A stretch of DNA of 64,000 nt, from the NCBI RefSeq assembly GCF_040371545.1, contig NZ_AP029048.1, forward strand, positions 496,001 through 560,000. The letters run 5' to 3'. Both the position numbers and the translations under genes were made by a program. Below, piece by piece: positions 26,942 through 37,073 of this stretch (the stretch's first letter is position 1; each line of letters opens with the position of its first letter). This stretch comes from Synechococcus sp. M16CYN (GTDB taxonomy: Bacteria > Cyanobacteriota > Cyanobacteriia > PCC-6307 > Cyanobiaceae). The notes beneath the pieces were generated by a model. The model was not told the origin of the DNA. It worked only from the letters and a program-made list of their open reading frames with translations, and ran no database searches.

Positions 26942-28248
26942 CACGCTTTCTTAGGCCGGCTAGCTAAGGTTGCTACAGCAAACCAGCCGATAATTTGCAC
27001 TTCCGGGCGAAAAAAAATTGTGTCGGTAATTCCTTGCATTAGCAAGCCGCCGATCGTAGCTAGACAAGCGATCCCCGCCAAAGCTTCGTTTCGGTTCAAG
27101 CGCAAACTCGCTAGGCCGTTGCCCAGAACATTGCTGAGAAGCCCTAAGCATGCGATCAGTCCTGGTAGTCCCATCTCTACTAGAATCTCTAATGGTACTG
27201 AATAGGCACTGAGAGCGTCAAACCTAGGTTGCTGGTATAATGGATAAACACTTTGAAAAGCATTATTCCCAGGACCAATCCCCAACCAAGGTCGGTCTCG
27301 CACCATGTCCGCAACAGCTAACCAGACGTTGATACGAAAATTATTTGAACTGTCACTTCGACCAACTAACAAGCTTGTAATACGAATATGAATTGATTCG
27401 AATTTTGTGACAACCGTTATTAAGATGACGGTACTAATGAGTAGCACTCCCAAAGTTAATAATTGCCGCCAAATTGGACGCCACTCTCGGGTAAAATAGG
27501 CGAGTAGCAGGAGCACAAAGATAGTTAGCCCTGCTGTCATACCCAACCATCCTCCACGGCTGTAAGTGAGCGTCGTGGCCGCCCCTGCCAAAATTAAGGT
27601 GACGGTAGCAAATATCCGACTGCCACATCCTGTCCAACGCAGCAGAGCGACTGCAGCTAAAGGCAGCAAAGGCAGCAAATACCCTGCCAGCAGATTAGGG
27701 TTGCCAAGTGTTCCATAGATGCGAATTGTATCGGTAGTGATTGAGTTGGGATCGGCCCATGTTGCTAGCTCTTCAGTATTGCCATAGAGCTGTCGGAGGG
27801 CAAGAGTGCTACTAAGCAGTCCTCCACTTAGTAGTCCTGCAAGGAGGCGATCCCACCAAGTGGGGTTATATTTCAGCAGTTTATACATCAAGGCGTAAAC
27901 ACCGAGATAGCCCAGCAATTTCAGTAACCCTTTGGTTGCTTCTATTGGTACTGGCGATGTCCCTGTTGCTAAGATCGCAATACTCAGAATGATGAGTAGC
28001 CATACAGTAATTCCATTAATTCTTCCTGCGGGCGTGGCCACACTCCAGACTACCCAGAGTAGGCCACTGGCAATTAATAGAAGGGCAAGCCCAGGGCGTG
28101 TCAGGATAGGAAGACTGCCTAGCAGGATAACTAACAGGAAGCCTGCTAACTTCTCTAGCCGTTTCAACACGGATGGGGCTGGATGGAGGAGCCCTTGCCA
28201 GCGCAGAAGTAACGGAATCTGATAGATGAGCACGTCCGCCGCGGGCAT
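26941..28248 (-). CDS. ictB: IctB-type O-antigen ligase-family membrane protein
   Basis: The protein has about ten membrane segments over 435 aa and the Wzy/WaaL-like core. Typical IctB motifs are TLGNPNLLAGYLLP, TYSRGGWLG and the large loop RINVWLAVADMVRDRPWLGIGPGNNAFQSVYPLY. IctB was first linked to inorganic carbon handling in Synechococcus, but its fold is that of O-antigen ligases, so the name does not prove a transport role. Positions in the ligase loop are conserved. It is followed directly by the kinase-like gene on the same strand. Confidence 0.88.
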   Translation of the reverse strand: MPAADVLIYQIPLLLRWQGLLHPAPSVLKRLEKLAGFLLVILLGSLPILTRPGLALLLIASGLLWVVWSVATPAGRINGITVWLLIILSIAILATGTSPVPIEATKGLLKLLGYLGVYALMYKLLKYNPTWWDRLLAGLLSGGLLSSTLALRQLYGNTEELATWADPNSITTDTIRIYGTLGNPNLLAGYLLPLLPLAAVALLRWTGCGSRIFATVTLILAGAATTLTYSRGGWLGMTAGLTIFVLLLLAYFTREWRPIWRQLLTLGVLLISTVILITVVTKFESIHIRITSLLVGRSDSSNNFRINVWLAVADMVRDRPWLGIGPGNNAFQSVYPLYQQPRFDALSAYSVPLEILVEMGLPGLIACLGLLSNVLGNGLASLRLNRNEALAGIACLATIGGLLMQGITDTIFFRPEVQIIGWFAVATLASRPKKA

Positions 28249-29013
28249 TGATTTAGAATGCCAGTATGAGAGCTTTACCTAAGCTATTGATCTCTATTTA
28301 AGCGCCTTTTTAATTCTTCGGGTGGTATTAGTAGTTCAAGGGCAACTCTGCCGAATTTAGTATGTAACATAAAAAGCATCTTTAATCTTGTTAGGCAGTA
28401 CTTTGCTTTACTAGGGTTAGCGAGAAAGAAAGCTAGTGTTGCGGCGCAAAGCTCTTGTCAGCAAGTTGATAACGACCAAAGTAGAAATGAAGTTTCATGA
28501 GCACCTTACGAGGTCGATCGGCGATCTCTTGAATCGCTCTCTGAAAAGACAAGTTTTTTCTTGGATTGGAGAGTAGTAGTAGTAGTAATCACCGTAGGTT
28601 ATGGCTACAGGATATGCTGTTTGTTTTGTAATAGTATTGCCCGGATCTAGCCAAGGATTAAAAAGCTGAATTTGAGATTCCTTATGGTTGATTCATCGGC
28701 AGCTTGCTGTCCAGCCTTCAAGGTTGATACCAATGTTACACAATGAGACTTGCCTATCATCATGGTCAATTGGAAGGGCTTAATGATTAGCAAGAATCAT
28801 TGATGAAGAATAGGTTTTGACTTTCAATGCCGAATTAGTACATGGTCCTCGACCGCAAGATCGAAGATGCGGCGGGCATAGGCGCATCCGATGTTGAGGT
28901 GGAGGGTTATCACGTCAAACCATGTGAAAGGTTCGATTCGGCAGTTAGCTGAGCAATTGTTAAAGATATCTAGAAATTAAAACCAAGGTGATTCACAGTG
29001 CCTCTGCAAGGGT
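28249..29013. other. 765-bp intergenic region with a possible gene remnant
   Basis: There is no full gene. Mostly AT-rich sequence is interrupted at about 28840-28930 by a more GC-rich patch. On the minus strand, a short frame (28824-28913, GTG start) reads ITLHLNIGCAYARRIF then DLAVEDHVLIRH, and it stays open upstream to about 28980. The plus strand also has a 36-codon frame from 28842. It may be a decayed gene or a very small protein; I cannot tell. Confidence 0.35.
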
Positions 29014-30291
29014 TCAGGGGTCATTTAGTTTTGAGACAGGAGCGTGACGGAGGAGCCCCCAGCAGGCAGTGTAACCATGCAAGTGGGTGGTGCCAGCGAC
29101 GGGTCCAATCTCACCGTTGCAGAATACTCCTGCTACAGGTAAGTTGGGCATCAGGCTGCGGGCTAGATTGATGTCGCCATTTGGTGTGCCGAACAGTCCT
29201 TGACCACGGCCAAAACAGGCCATGAGCAATCCGAATGTAATCGGAGCTGCTGCTTCGGTCATACGCTGAGTCAGCAAGGCAAGTGCGCCTTGACGGGAAG
29301 CTTCAGCTTCTCTTAGGTGGAATTGCACGTTTTGGCCAGCACGCATCCGTTCGGCTACCGCAACTGCGCCGTTAATGGGATCTACTCCGATTAGGTTGCG
29401 AACGAGGAAAGCACTGCCTTTCCCTCTCACACCTGCTGAAGGGAGTTGGAGATCTCGGCGCTCAATGCCGAGAAAGAGTGAATGGCGTACCTGTTCTCGC
29501 TCCGGTTCGCTCAGATTTGCAAGAACGCGCTGAAGACAAGCCACAGGACTGGCTTTAGTAGTGCCATCGTTTAGTTCCAATAGGATGTTACTTTGCACCT
29601 GTTCGATTGCGAACACGGGTCCGATTGGCCTGCATCCTTGTGCAACAACGGTGTCCAGGAACCAGTCACCACCGATAGAGCAGACCACGGCGCCTGTAAC
29701 CACACGGTTACCTATCAGTAGAGATCCATGTGGAGCGTTATGAGGGGCAGCTATGCCACCGATTTTTTCAGCGCGTGGGTAGGCATAGTCCAATCCACTA
29801 ATCAGGTCGTTGATGCTCCGACACGTGGGATCAATTAGGACAATTTGACTGCGGCTGTCATCTGGATGAATGCCCACCCAATCCTGCCAGTTCTGAGACG
29901 CTCCATCGAGATCAGGCAATTGATCGGGCCTAAGGATGCTCGTTTTAATCTCGGCACCGGCAAGGGACAGCAAAGTCACACTCAGTGCTGGAACTTGTTC
30001 AAGCTCGGAAGCGCTGCCATTCGGTTGGGTCCCGACGACACCTCCGCCTGCACAACCAATCCAATGTCTGGCGTGAAGGCTGGTTTGGAGCATCGGAAGT
30101 AAACGGGGTAAATCGCTGGCGTAGCCGGTAGATACGAACACGAGTGCCAGATCGGCATTACCGCGGCGTCCTACTTGATGCACTACATCCCGCACTGCGT
30201 CGTCCAGGGAGGGACTGGATGACAAAGCAGTTCGGCAGTTCGGTGCCGAGGTTGCGGCTTGGAACCAGCTAAGCGGAGAGAACGTCGACAT
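29014..30291 (-). CDS. FIST N/FIST C domain protein
   Basis: This is a 425-aa soluble protein. The FIST_N part (about 20-240) contains RGNADLALVFVST, GCAGGGVVG and AEKIGGIAAPHN. The FIST_C part (about 245-400) contains FLVRNLIGVDP and FGLLMACFGRGQGLFG, and near the end PVAGVFCNGEIGPVAGTTHL. FIST domains are predicted small-ligand sensors, often fused to signalling modules, but here they stand alone. Ligand and partner are unknown. It is divergent from the DUF3177 gene with a 69-bp gap. Confidence 0.88.
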   Translation of the reverse strand: MSTFSPLSWFQAATSAPNCRTALSSSPSLDDAVRDVVHQVGRRGNADLALVFVSTGYASDLPRLLPMLQTSLHARHWIGCAGGGVVGTQPNGSASELEQVPALSVTLLSLAGAEIKTSILRPDQLPDLDGASQNWQDWVGIHPDDSRSQIVLIDPTCRSINDLISGLDYAYPRAEKIGGIAAPHNAPHGSLLIGNRVVTGAVVCSIGGDWFLDTVVAQGCRPIGPVFAIEQVQSNILLELNDGTTKASPVACLQRVLANLSEPEREQVRHSLFLGIERRDLQLPSAGVRGKGSAFLVRNLIGVDPINGAVAVAERMRAGQNVQFHLREAEASRQGALALLTQRMTEAAAPITFGLLMACFGRGQGLFGTPNGDINLARSLMPNLPVAGVFCNGEIGPVAGTTHLHGYTACWGLLRHAPVSKLNDP

Positions 30292-30360
30292 AAGCTGGAC
30301 CCTATCAATCCTGTGGCGCTGCTCGGTGCGTCGATAATGACGACACCTTGATGCTCCTAC

Positions 30361-30972
30361 GTGAACGAGCTGTCTTACCGCACGCTAGTTTGGCTTACTT
30401 ATCGGTTGGCAGCTACGTTCGCGGTCGGCCTTCCCCTCGTCCTGCTGGTTTGGTCAGCATGGCGTCAAGACGTCATGGTTCTTCGACTGCTCACGCTTTA
30501 TTGGAAGGTGGCCAGCTTGATGGGGATCAGTCTTCTGCTGCTAGTCGATCAGCGCCCACTTGGTTATGTCACAGCTACTATTGCGCCCTTACTTATGGTG
30601 ACAAGCGTTTGGTTTTGGGTGGATCTCAATGAAGAGCTTGCTGATCAACCGAATTGGAAAGCGCTCCCTTTGACAGTGCGAGTATGGCGCTGGGCATTGA
30701 GCGGATTTAGCTTAATTAGCATCGCTATGACGACAACCGGTCTGAGTTGCATGCAAACGAATCAGTCCCCTAATTGCTTGATATGGCTAGAGGCACCGAA
30801 GGGAATCAATATCCTTGCTGCCAAGGTATTCAACTTCGTCTTTGGTGGTCAGTGGACTGAGGCGTTCGCGGCGTTTCTAGGATATGCGGCTCTAGTGGCT
30901 TACACGGTTGGCTTATTGCAGTGGCTTTTGATTCGTTTGCCTCGCTATGGACGTGTTGCAGGAGAGTTTTAA
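30361..30972 (+). CDS. DUF3177 family membrane protein
   Basis: This 203-aa protein has about five membrane segments, beginning with a helix at about 12-32. It shows YWKVASLMGISLLLLVDQRPLGY and a long periplasmic-like loop containing two cysteines (CMQTNQSPNCLIW). The layout matches DUF3177, a cyanobacterial family of unknown function. The start is GTG at 30361. Its TAA overlaps the ATG of the next gene by one base, so the two form an operon. Confidence 0.78.
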   Translation: MNELSYRTLVWLTYRLAATFAVGLPLVLLVWSAWRQDVMVLRLLTLYWKVASLMGISLLLLVDQRPLGYVTATIAPLLMVTSVWFWVDLNEELADQPNWKALPLTVRVWRWALSGFSLISIAMTTTGLSCMQTNQSPNCLIWLEAPKGINILAAKVFNFVFGGQWTEAFAAFLGYAALVAYTVGLLQWLLIRLPRYGRVAGEF

Positions 30973-31265
30973 TGACGGATGTCGAGTTGATCAACCGTCT
31001 GGAAGAGCGCAGTCGGAGCCATTCCGATCGAGTAGTGCGAATTGTAGGCGTTGTGGGCATGGATGCATTCGAATTGTTGATTTTTCGTGGTTTTAGTAGC
31101 AGCACAACTCATGCCACAGCCCTTGACCCCGACGTCTCTGTGCTGCCAGAAGGTACGATTCTCAAGAATGCCGAACTGTTGTGGGGACCGATGAGACCCG
31201 GCGAAGAGTGCGTTTTAATCAAAACCGCTTCCCCTGCTGAGTTATTAGCTCAAGCTAATTGGTAG
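30972..31265 (+). CDS. Conserved cyanobacterial hypothetical protein, 97 aa
   Basis: A small soluble protein starting MTDVELINRLEERSRSH. It has an N-terminal helix, then short strands (VRIVGVVGM, FELLIFRGF) and a DPDVSVLPEGTILKNAELL segment. This resembles a small cyanobacterial/plastid family (possibly DUF7734), but I am not certain. The start was chosen at the ATG that overlaps the DUF3177 stop; the longer open frame upstream is not supported. It is convergent with ileS and overlaps its end by 16 bp. Confidence 0.7.
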   Translation: MTDVELINRLEERSRSHSDRVVRIVGVVGMDAFELLIFRGFSSSTTHATALDPDVSVLPEGTILKNAELLWGPMRPGEECVLIKTASPAELLAQANW

Positions 31266-34171
31266 GATCTCCTCTCGAGAATTCCAACGCATCGACCACA
31301 TAGATCAGGATGCAAGGCGTGCTGTCCCACATCGGCTTCGTAGTGCCAACAGCGACTGCACTTGTTGCCTCGAGCTTGGGCTACTTCAATCAGAACTTGC
31401 TCGTCGTTCTGGCTATCTAGTACTTCTGCCCAGGGTTCTCCACCAATCTGGACTTGTGATACGAGTAGCCAGTCGCGCAAGCCATCTACCTCAGCATCGC
31501 CGTGCTCATTAAGCCAATGCAGAGCCGCTTTTAACTCTACACTCTCTGCTTCCAGACGGACGGCCGCCTCGAGTGAGGCGCCTAGTTCCTGTCGATTTCG
31601 ACAACCTTCCAATACTCTGTTCACTCCTGTACGCAGCCGCCTCAATTGCCGAACTGGTGCGGATAAACTACCGTCACGCCATTCAGCAGGAACACTGGGC
31701 CAACCGCGCTGGAAAACAGAAGTTTCTGGCACCGAGTAGGGGAGGTTCTGCCAAATATCTTCTGCCATATGGCAAAGCACGGGGGCGATCATGCCAGCAA
31801 GTCGCTCTACCATCAGCGCTATCACGGTCTGGCAACTACGTCGGCGCCGGTCTGCAGGCGCGCTCACGTAAAGGCGATCTTTGGCGATGTCGAGATAAAA
31901 GCCCGATAGATCGGAAACGCAAAAGTTTTGTAGCAGTTGGAAGAAGCGATAAAACTCAAAATTATCAAAGGCAGCGGCGGCGGCGTCTATTACTTCAGAT
32001 GCACGCTGCAGCATCCATCGATCCAGTAGTGGAAGCTCATTTATTGGAACAGCATCGCGAGACGGATCGAAAGAGTGCAAGTTGCCGAGCAGATAGCGGC
32101 TAGTATTGCGAACTTTACGATACACATCTGCAAGCTGATTTAAAATGCTGGCGCCGATCGACACATCGGCGGAATAGTCTACGGAACTAACCCAAAGCCG
32201 CAAAACATCAGCCCCATAGGGAGGCTCTTGTTTCTGATTTTTGCCACCCGCGATAACCACCATTGGGTCCACTACGTTGCCCAAGGATTTGCTCATTTTC
32301 TGGCCTTTCTCATCCAAAGCGAAACCATGCGTGAGTACACGTTGATATGGGGCCTGGCCGTTGATTGCAACAGAAGTAAGTAAAGAACTTTGAAACCAGC
32401 CGCGATGCTGATCAGAACCTTCCAAATAGAGGTCTGCCGGGTAGTTGAGATTTGTGCGTTGGCTGGCGACAGCTGCCCAGCTAGAGCCGGAGTCGAACCA
32501 CACATCCATCGTGTCCAATCCTTTACGCCATTGGTTAGCTTGATCTGCGAAGGTTGCAGGCAGCAACTCTGCTTCGTCTTTTTCCCACCACACGTCAGCG
32601 CCATGCTCGGCAATCAACGCCTCTACGTGTCCCAGAGTCTCAGCATTGAGTAATACATCACCGTTGTTGCGATTATAAAAAACTGGGATTGGTACACCCC
32701 AGGTTCGCTGGCGTGAAATACACCAGTCGTTACGTTCCTTGATCATCGACTCAATCCGATTGCGACCGGATATCGGTATCCACTCCACCTCATCGAGTGC
32801 AGCGAGTGCCTGATCTCGAAAACCGTCAACCGATGCAAACCATTGCTCTGTGGCACGGAAGATGGTGGGTTCCTTGGTGCGCCAGTCATAGGGATAACGA
32901 TGGGTATATGGCTCATGCTTCAACAGCGCTCCGGTATTTTGTAAAGCATCGATGATTACTGAGTTTGCATCCTTCAATACGTTCAGCCCGGCAAAGGGTC
33001 CGGCCTCGCCGGTGAGGGTGCCCGCCTCATCAACCGGACATAACACAGGCAATCCATGCTTTTGGCCGGTATAAAAGTCGTCTATACCATGACCGGGAGC
33101 GGTGTGCACTAGTCCGGTACCTGCTTCGGTAGTGATGTAGTCACCGCCGATCACTATGGGACTGGTACGGTCCAGAAGAGGGTGACGGTACCTCAGGCCA
33201 GCCAGTTGATCTCCTTTGATTGTTGCTTTAGCTGTGAGCGGCTGTCCGAGGATTTTACTGAGGGATCCTACCAAATCAGCTGCGATAATTAGTAGACAAC
33301 CAGCATTGTTGTCGGCGAAAACGTAGTTGAATCGTTTGTTGACAGACACTGCTAGATTAGCCACCAACGTCCAGGGCGTGGTTGTCCAGATAGCGACTTT
33401 TAGTCTTCGGCCAAGCTCTTCTACTGTGTTTGGTAGGTGGATTGACTCAGCTTCCAAGATCTCCCGTAATGCAAACGGGAGCTCCACGGCTGAAAAAGCG
33501 GCATACACGCTAGGGCTAATATGGCCGTCAGGATATTCTAGTTCTGCTTCCGCAAGGGCCGTACGGGAGCTTGGGCTCCAGTGTACTGGCTTGAGATCGC
33601 GGTAAATATGTCCTTTAAGCGCCATCGTACTAAAAACTCTAATCTGTGCCGCCTCATACCCTTTCTGAATGCTGAGATAGGGATGCTCCCAATCCGCCCA
33701 GATTCCCCAGCGCTGGAAACCCCGCATTTGAACGCGAACTTGTTCGCAAGCGTAAGACGCTGCTTTTTTGCGCAACTCAATCGGCGTCAATGACTGGCGC
33801 TGTTCTCGATTCATCGATTGGAGTACTTTGAGCTCAATAGGTAAACCGTGACAGTCCCATCCAGGGACAAACCGCACACGACGCCCCTTTAGTACCTGAT
33901 ACTTGTTAATTATATCTTTCAATACTTTGTTAAGGACATGCCCCATGTGAAGCGAACCATTCGCGTATGGCGGTCCATCGTGAAGTGTGAACGTGGGCCC
34001 TTGATTCTGTGAACCTAGTTTAAAATCAATACCATGCTCTGCCCAAAAGTTCTGAAGCTCGGGTTCCCGCGTGACGGCATTGGCGCGCATTCCGAAATTG
34101 GTCTCAAGCAGGTTGAGGGTGGTCTTGTAAGAGGGGGGCTCCCCGGTGTTGTCGCGCGTTTTCTTACTCAC
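31250..34171 (-). CDS. ileS: Isoleucyl-tRNA synthetase
   Basis: This class I synthetase charges tRNA-Ile. The 973-aa protein shows the HIGH-type motif PPYANGSLHMGHVLNKV near residue 70 and a CP1 editing domain (TTTPWTLVANLAV, GTGLVHTAPGHGIDDF, about 240-360). The WFDSGSSWA segment, KMSKS (GQKMSKSLGNVVDP, about 625) and a C-terminal zinc finger CSRCW...CGRC complete it. Length is typical of the bacterial type. No leader with T-box structure was seen; regulation is unknown. Confidence 0.98.
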   Translation of the reverse strand: MSKKTRDNTGEPPSYKTTLNLLETNFGMRANAVTREPELQNFWAEHGIDFKLGSQNQGPTFTLHDGPPYANGSLHMGHVLNKVLKDIINKYQVLKGRRVRFVPGWDCHGLPIELKVLQSMNREQRQSLTPIELRKKAASYACEQVRVQMRGFQRWGIWADWEHPYLSIQKGYEAAQIRVFSTMALKGHIYRDLKPVHWSPSSRTALAEAELEYPDGHISPSVYAAFSAVELPFALREILEAESIHLPNTVEELGRRLKVAIWTTTPWTLVANLAVSVNKRFNYVFADNNAGCLLIIAADLVGSLSKILGQPLTAKATIKGDQLAGLRYRHPLLDRTSPIVIGGDYITTEAGTGLVHTAPGHGIDDFYTGQKHGLPVLCPVDEAGTLTGEAGPFAGLNVLKDANSVIIDALQNTGALLKHEPYTHRYPYDWRTKEPTIFRATEQWFASVDGFRDQALAALDEVEWIPISGRNRIESMIKERNDWCISRQRTWGVPIPVFYNRNNGDVLLNAETLGHVEALIAEHGADVWWEKDEAELLPATFADQANQWRKGLDTMDVWFDSGSSWAAVASQRTNLNYPADLYLEGSDQHRGWFQSSLLTSVAINGQAPYQRVLTHGFALDEKGQKMSKSLGNVVDPMVVIAGGKNQKQEPPYGADVLRLWVSSVDYSADVSIGASILNQLADVYRKVRNTSRYLLGNLHSFDPSRDAVPINELPLLDRWMLQRASEVIDAAAAAFDNFEFYRFFQLLQNFCVSDLSGFYLDIAKDRLYVSAPADRRRRSCQTVIALMVERLAGMIAPVLCHMAEDIWQNLPYSVPETSVFQRGWPSVPAEWRDGSLSAPVRQLRRLRTGVNRVLEGCRNRQELGASLEAAVRLEAESVELKAALHWLNEHGDAEVDGLRDWLLVSQVQIGGEPWAEVLDSQNDEQVLIEVAQARGNKCSRCWHYEADVGQHALHPDLCGRCVGILERRSYQLA

Positions 34172-34204
34172 ATGCTCTTTTGTTTGTACTCGAAATTATC
34201 AGTC

Positions 34205-34693
34205 TTAAATTCCATCATCTGCGGAGGATGAAACAGGTTGCACTTTGGAAGTCGCTTTAGGTGCTTCAGCTGGTTTAAAACCAGGGCGCACCCATTTCTT
34301 CGTTACTCCAGATTTTCCAGTTGGCTTCAACTGCTTAACAACGCTGCTTAATGCTTCTCCAAGGCTCACTGCTGCTGATTTGAGTCGCCAGATGTTACTC
34401 AACCAGTGATCTAGAGAGCCGAGTTTCCGTTGCTCATCATCACTCAGAATTCGCCAGCGAGCCTGCCCCACTTCCATGCTTAAGCGGCCGATCAGCAGGC
34501 TCCCGCAGAGAACTGCCAGCATGGGAGCGCCGCGCAGCCGATCATTACTGGTCACTAAGACCAAGCCGAGAACTAGTACAACGGCTCCCCAAGCACCATC
34601 GCGAGGTCGGCTTAGTTCCGTAGCCAGCAAGGGCAGTAGGAGGAGTGTTAGGCCGAACAACAGGCAAATATCGCCACTGAGGATAGCAAGCAT
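34205..34693 (-). CDS. Ycf66-like membrane protein, 162 aa
   Basis: Three hydrophobic segments lie in the first ~85 residues (about 5-24, 35-50, 58-72), followed by a basic, proline- and serine-rich tail. The topology and position in picocyanobacteria resemble the Ycf66 family, whose function is unknown. The match is by layout and not by strong motif, so treat the family as tentative. It lies upstream of ileS on the same strand with a 33-bp gap and may be co-transcribed. Confidence 0.6.
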   Translation of the reverse strand: MLAILSGDICLLFGLTLLLLPLLATELSRPRDGAWGAVVLVLGLVLVTSNDRLRGAPMLAVLCGSLLIGRLSMEVGQARWRILSDDEQRKLGSLDHWLSNIWRLKSAAVSLGEALSSVVKQLKPTGKSGVTKKWVRPGFKPAEAPKATSKVQPVSSSADDGI

Positions 34694-34749
34694 GGCTTAT
34701 CACGGATCAATACACTCCATTGTGCGGTGATCCCTAGAGTGAAGGTGTT

Positions 34750-34831
34750 GCCCACCTGGCGGAATTGGTAGACGCGCTGGTTTTAGGTACCAGTGACCTC
34801 GGTTGTGCGAGTTCAAGTCTCGCGGTGGGCA
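34750..34831 (+). tRNA. tRNA-Leu (anticodon TAG)
   Basis: A full class II cloverleaf is visible. The acceptor GCCCACC pairs with GGTGGGC, followed by discriminator A. The anticodon stem CTGGT/ACCAG encloses TTTAGGT, giving TAG. A long variable arm (GTGACCTCGGTTGTGC region) marks a leucine tRNA, and the T loop reads TTCAAGT. No CCA is encoded. It lies just upstream of crtR. Confidence 0.95.
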
Positions 34832-34868
34832 CTCTTCTCTCTACGTTGGTGATGGAGAAAAACCTTTG

Positions 34869-35924
34869 ATGCGTTGCCTATCTGTCGACCAGTTGCCCCA
34901 GACCCCTTTTCAACAACAGCAGCCCCATTTGGCTGGGACTGTGCATCGTTCTGTGCTCAAAGAATTTGTTGACCCACCCGGTGCTTGGAACCCCACTATT
35001 GGATTATTTTTCAGTGGCTACGGTTTAGCTGCCTTCACAATTTGGGGCTGGTTTGTTGGCGAATTGCCTTTGCCAATTCTGCTTTGTAGCGGGTTTTTGG
35101 CTTTGCATCTTGAAGGAACGGTTATTCATGATGCTTCTCATAACGCTGCACACCCCAGTCGCTGGATAAATCAATTAATGGGGCATGGATCAGCCCTGCT
35201 ACTGGGATTTAGTTTTCCCGTTTTTACACGCGTCCATCTTGAACATCATTCCCATGTTAATGATCCACATAACGACCCTGATCATATCGTTAGCACGTTC
35301 GGGCCTCTCTGGTTGATTGCTCCTCGTTTTTTCTATCATGAGTGGTTTTTCTTTAAGCGTCGTCTTTGGAGACGTTGGGAGTTAATGCAATGGGGATTTG
35401 AACGAAGTGCTTTTGCAATAATTATTCTTGCTGCTGTTCATTTTGATTTCCTTCCTTTTATTTTTAACTGTTGGTTTGCACCTGCTTTGATGGTGGGTGT
35501 AACTCTTGGTCTCTTTTTTGATTATTTACCTCATAGGCCCTTCACATCCCGAAACCGATGGACCAATGCTCGTGTTTATCCTGGACGAATAATGAACTGG
35601 TTGATAATGGGGCAAAATTATCATCTAGTTCATCATCTTTGGCCTTCTATTCCTTGGTTTGAGTACAAATCTGCCTACGAGGCTACAAAATCTCTTTTTG
35701 ATTCAAAAGGCTCACCCCAAAGACTTGGCATTTTTGAAACCACTAAAGATGGATGTAATTTTCTTTACGATATCTTAGTCGGTGTCAGGAGTCATAAGCA
35801 CCACAGGGGAAAGATGCGCCGTATCGCTAAAGTCTTGCCTGCACGTCGTTTACGACGTGGTTGGCTTGCGTTTGTGAACCGCATTGCAATTAAAACAGAG
35901 CCGAGACGCTGGCGATCATTCTAA
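34869..35924 (+). CDS. crtR: Beta-carotene hydroxylase CrtR
   Basis: CrtR adds 3-hydroxyl groups to beta-carotene, giving zeaxanthin. It belongs to the membrane fatty-acid-desaturase-like di-iron superfamily. The histidine boxes are HDASHNAAH (about residue 86), HLEHHSHVNDPHNDPDH (about 123) and HLVHHLWP (about 253), with an extra LPHRPF segment. Several hydrophobic helices lie between them. I start at the ATG at 34869, since the longer frame would run into the tRNA-Leu. The length of 351 aa is normal for cyanobacterial CrtR. Confidence 0.93.
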   Translation: MRCLSVDQLPQTPFQQQQPHLAGTVHRSVLKEFVDPPGAWNPTIGLFFSGYGLAAFTIWGWFVGELPLPILLCSGFLALHLEGTVIHDASHNAAHPSRWINQLMGHGSALLLGFSFPVFTRVHLEHHSHVNDPHNDPDHIVSTFGPLWLIAPRFFYHEWFFFKRRLWRRWELMQWGFERSAFAIIILAAVHFDFLPFIFNCWFAPALMVGVTLGLFFDYLPHRPFTSRNRWTNARVYPGRIMNWLIMGQNYHLVHHLWPSIPWFEYKSAYEATKSLFDSKGSPQRLGIFETTKDGCNFLYDILVGVRSHKHHRGKMRRIAKVLPARRLRRGWLAFVNRIAIKTEPRRWRSF

Positions 35925-35938
35925 ATTAATCTACTTTA

Positions 35939-36232
35939 TTAATCCGCCAGTATTTTTGGCACTCGCAAAAAACTTCCCTCCCGTTGTGGCGCTTGATTCA
36001 GAATTTCTTCGCGAACTGGGGTCGATATCACACTGTCTTGCCTGGTGATGTTTGTGACTTCAACGGTACGAGCGGTTGCAGGAATTCCCGTGGTATCAAC
36101 TTTTTCAAGCTGGCCGACATACTCCAAAATCAATTCAAGTTGCCCTGTATAAGTGGCGATTTTTGTTTCTGACAAATTAAGGCGAGCTAGCTTTGCTACC
36201 TTGCGCACTTCGTTCGCAGAGATCCGGTTCAT
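35939..36232 (-). CDS. gatC: Aspartyl/glutamyl-tRNA(Asn/Gln) amidotransferase subunit C
   Basis: GatC is the small scaffold subunit of GatCAB, which converts Glu-tRNA-Gln and Asp-tRNA-Asn to the amides. The 97-aa sequence has the family start [17 protein letters not shown] and the helix [16 protein letters not shown] followed by the GIPAT loop. Length is typical. Its start overlaps the creatininase-family stop (ATGA), so the two are coupled. Confidence 0.93.
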   Translation of the reverse strand: MNRISANEVRKVAKLARLNLSETKIATYTGQLELILEYVGQLEKVDTTGIPATARTVEVTNITRQDSVISTPVREEILNQAPQREGSFLRVPKILAD

Positions 36233-37017
36233 ACTTCGCTGAGGAAATTACATAAATCTTCGCTCAAAGCGGTTGCTGCTGTTTCAAGCAATAAGGCGCC
36301 ATGTTCAGGGATTGCAAGAGATGGATGAGATCCCATACGGCCATCTGGATGACGCCGACGAAAGTCCTCGGAACCATGGATTGGTCCTGCAGCAGCTGGT
36401 TTTGGGAGCGGACGCTGTTTGCTTTGCAGCGTGGGTTCTACCTGGAGGGTTACGGCAATCTCGCTTGGTGTGGCGTGATGCCCTTCCTTATCGCCGTAAA
36501 GCTCGCGGGCCTGCCGCATCACTGGGCCAGCCATAAACCAATTGGATAGGCGGCAGCGCAGGTTAGGGGTAACCTGTAGACCTCGGCTGGCTGCAGTGCC
36601 ATGAACTTGAGCGAACGCCGCTTTAGTAGTGGAGATATTACCTCCATGGCCGTTAATAACAAAGACACGTTCAAAGCCGTGGCGGGCTAAGGATAAAACT
36701 AGGTCTTGCATCACAGCCAACAAAGTTGCAGGCCGTAAGCTCATAGTCCCGGCAAAGCCAAGGTGATGTTCCGCCATACCGAATGGTTGAGCTGGTGTCA
36801 CGAGAACTCCATTGCGTCGACCAACCTCCAATGCGACGGCTTCGGCGGTTAGCACATCAGTTCCAATTGCGCCTGTGGGGCCGTGCTGCTCTGTGGAACC
36901 CAATGGGATAATGATCCCTTTACACTCTTGAAGATAAGTTTCGACTTCTGGCCAGCTGCGCAGTGCCAGGCGGATGGCTTCGATGTCTTTGATAGGTCTG
37001 GGAGGTGAGACAGGCAT
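36229..37017 (-). CDS. Creatininase-family amidohydrolase
   Basis: This 262-aa protein of the creatininase/MftE fold has the metal-binding motif [17 protein letters not shown], the loop [11 protein letters not shown] and a [12 protein letters not shown] segment. Members act on cyclic amides or formamides such as creatinine or formamidopyrimidine intermediates. Substrate cannot be read from sequence, and creatinine itself is unlikely in this organism. It sits upstream of gatC with a four-base overlap. Confidence 0.87.
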   Translation of the reverse strand: MPVSPPRPIKDIEAIRLALRSWPEVETYLQECKGIIIPLGSTEQHGPTGAIGTDVLTAEAVALEVGRRNGVLVTPAQPFGMAEHHLGFAGTMSLRPATLLAVMQDLVLSLARHGFERVFVINGHGGNISTTKAAFAQVHGTAASRGLQVTPNLRCRLSNWFMAGPVMRQARELYGDKEGHHATPSEIAVTLQVEPTLQSKQRPLPKPAAAGPIHGSEDFRRRHPDGRMGSHPSLAIPEHGALLLETAATALSEDLCNFLSEV

Positions 37018-37073
37018 CTCAGCTTATGGGTTGAGAAAATGATTAATCGAATTTGCAAATCTCCAGCTTGCGT

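Noticed and set aside
31573-32103. 176-codon plus-strand frame inside ileS
   Set aside because: Antisense to a certain gene and very Arg/Ser-rich, with no family features.
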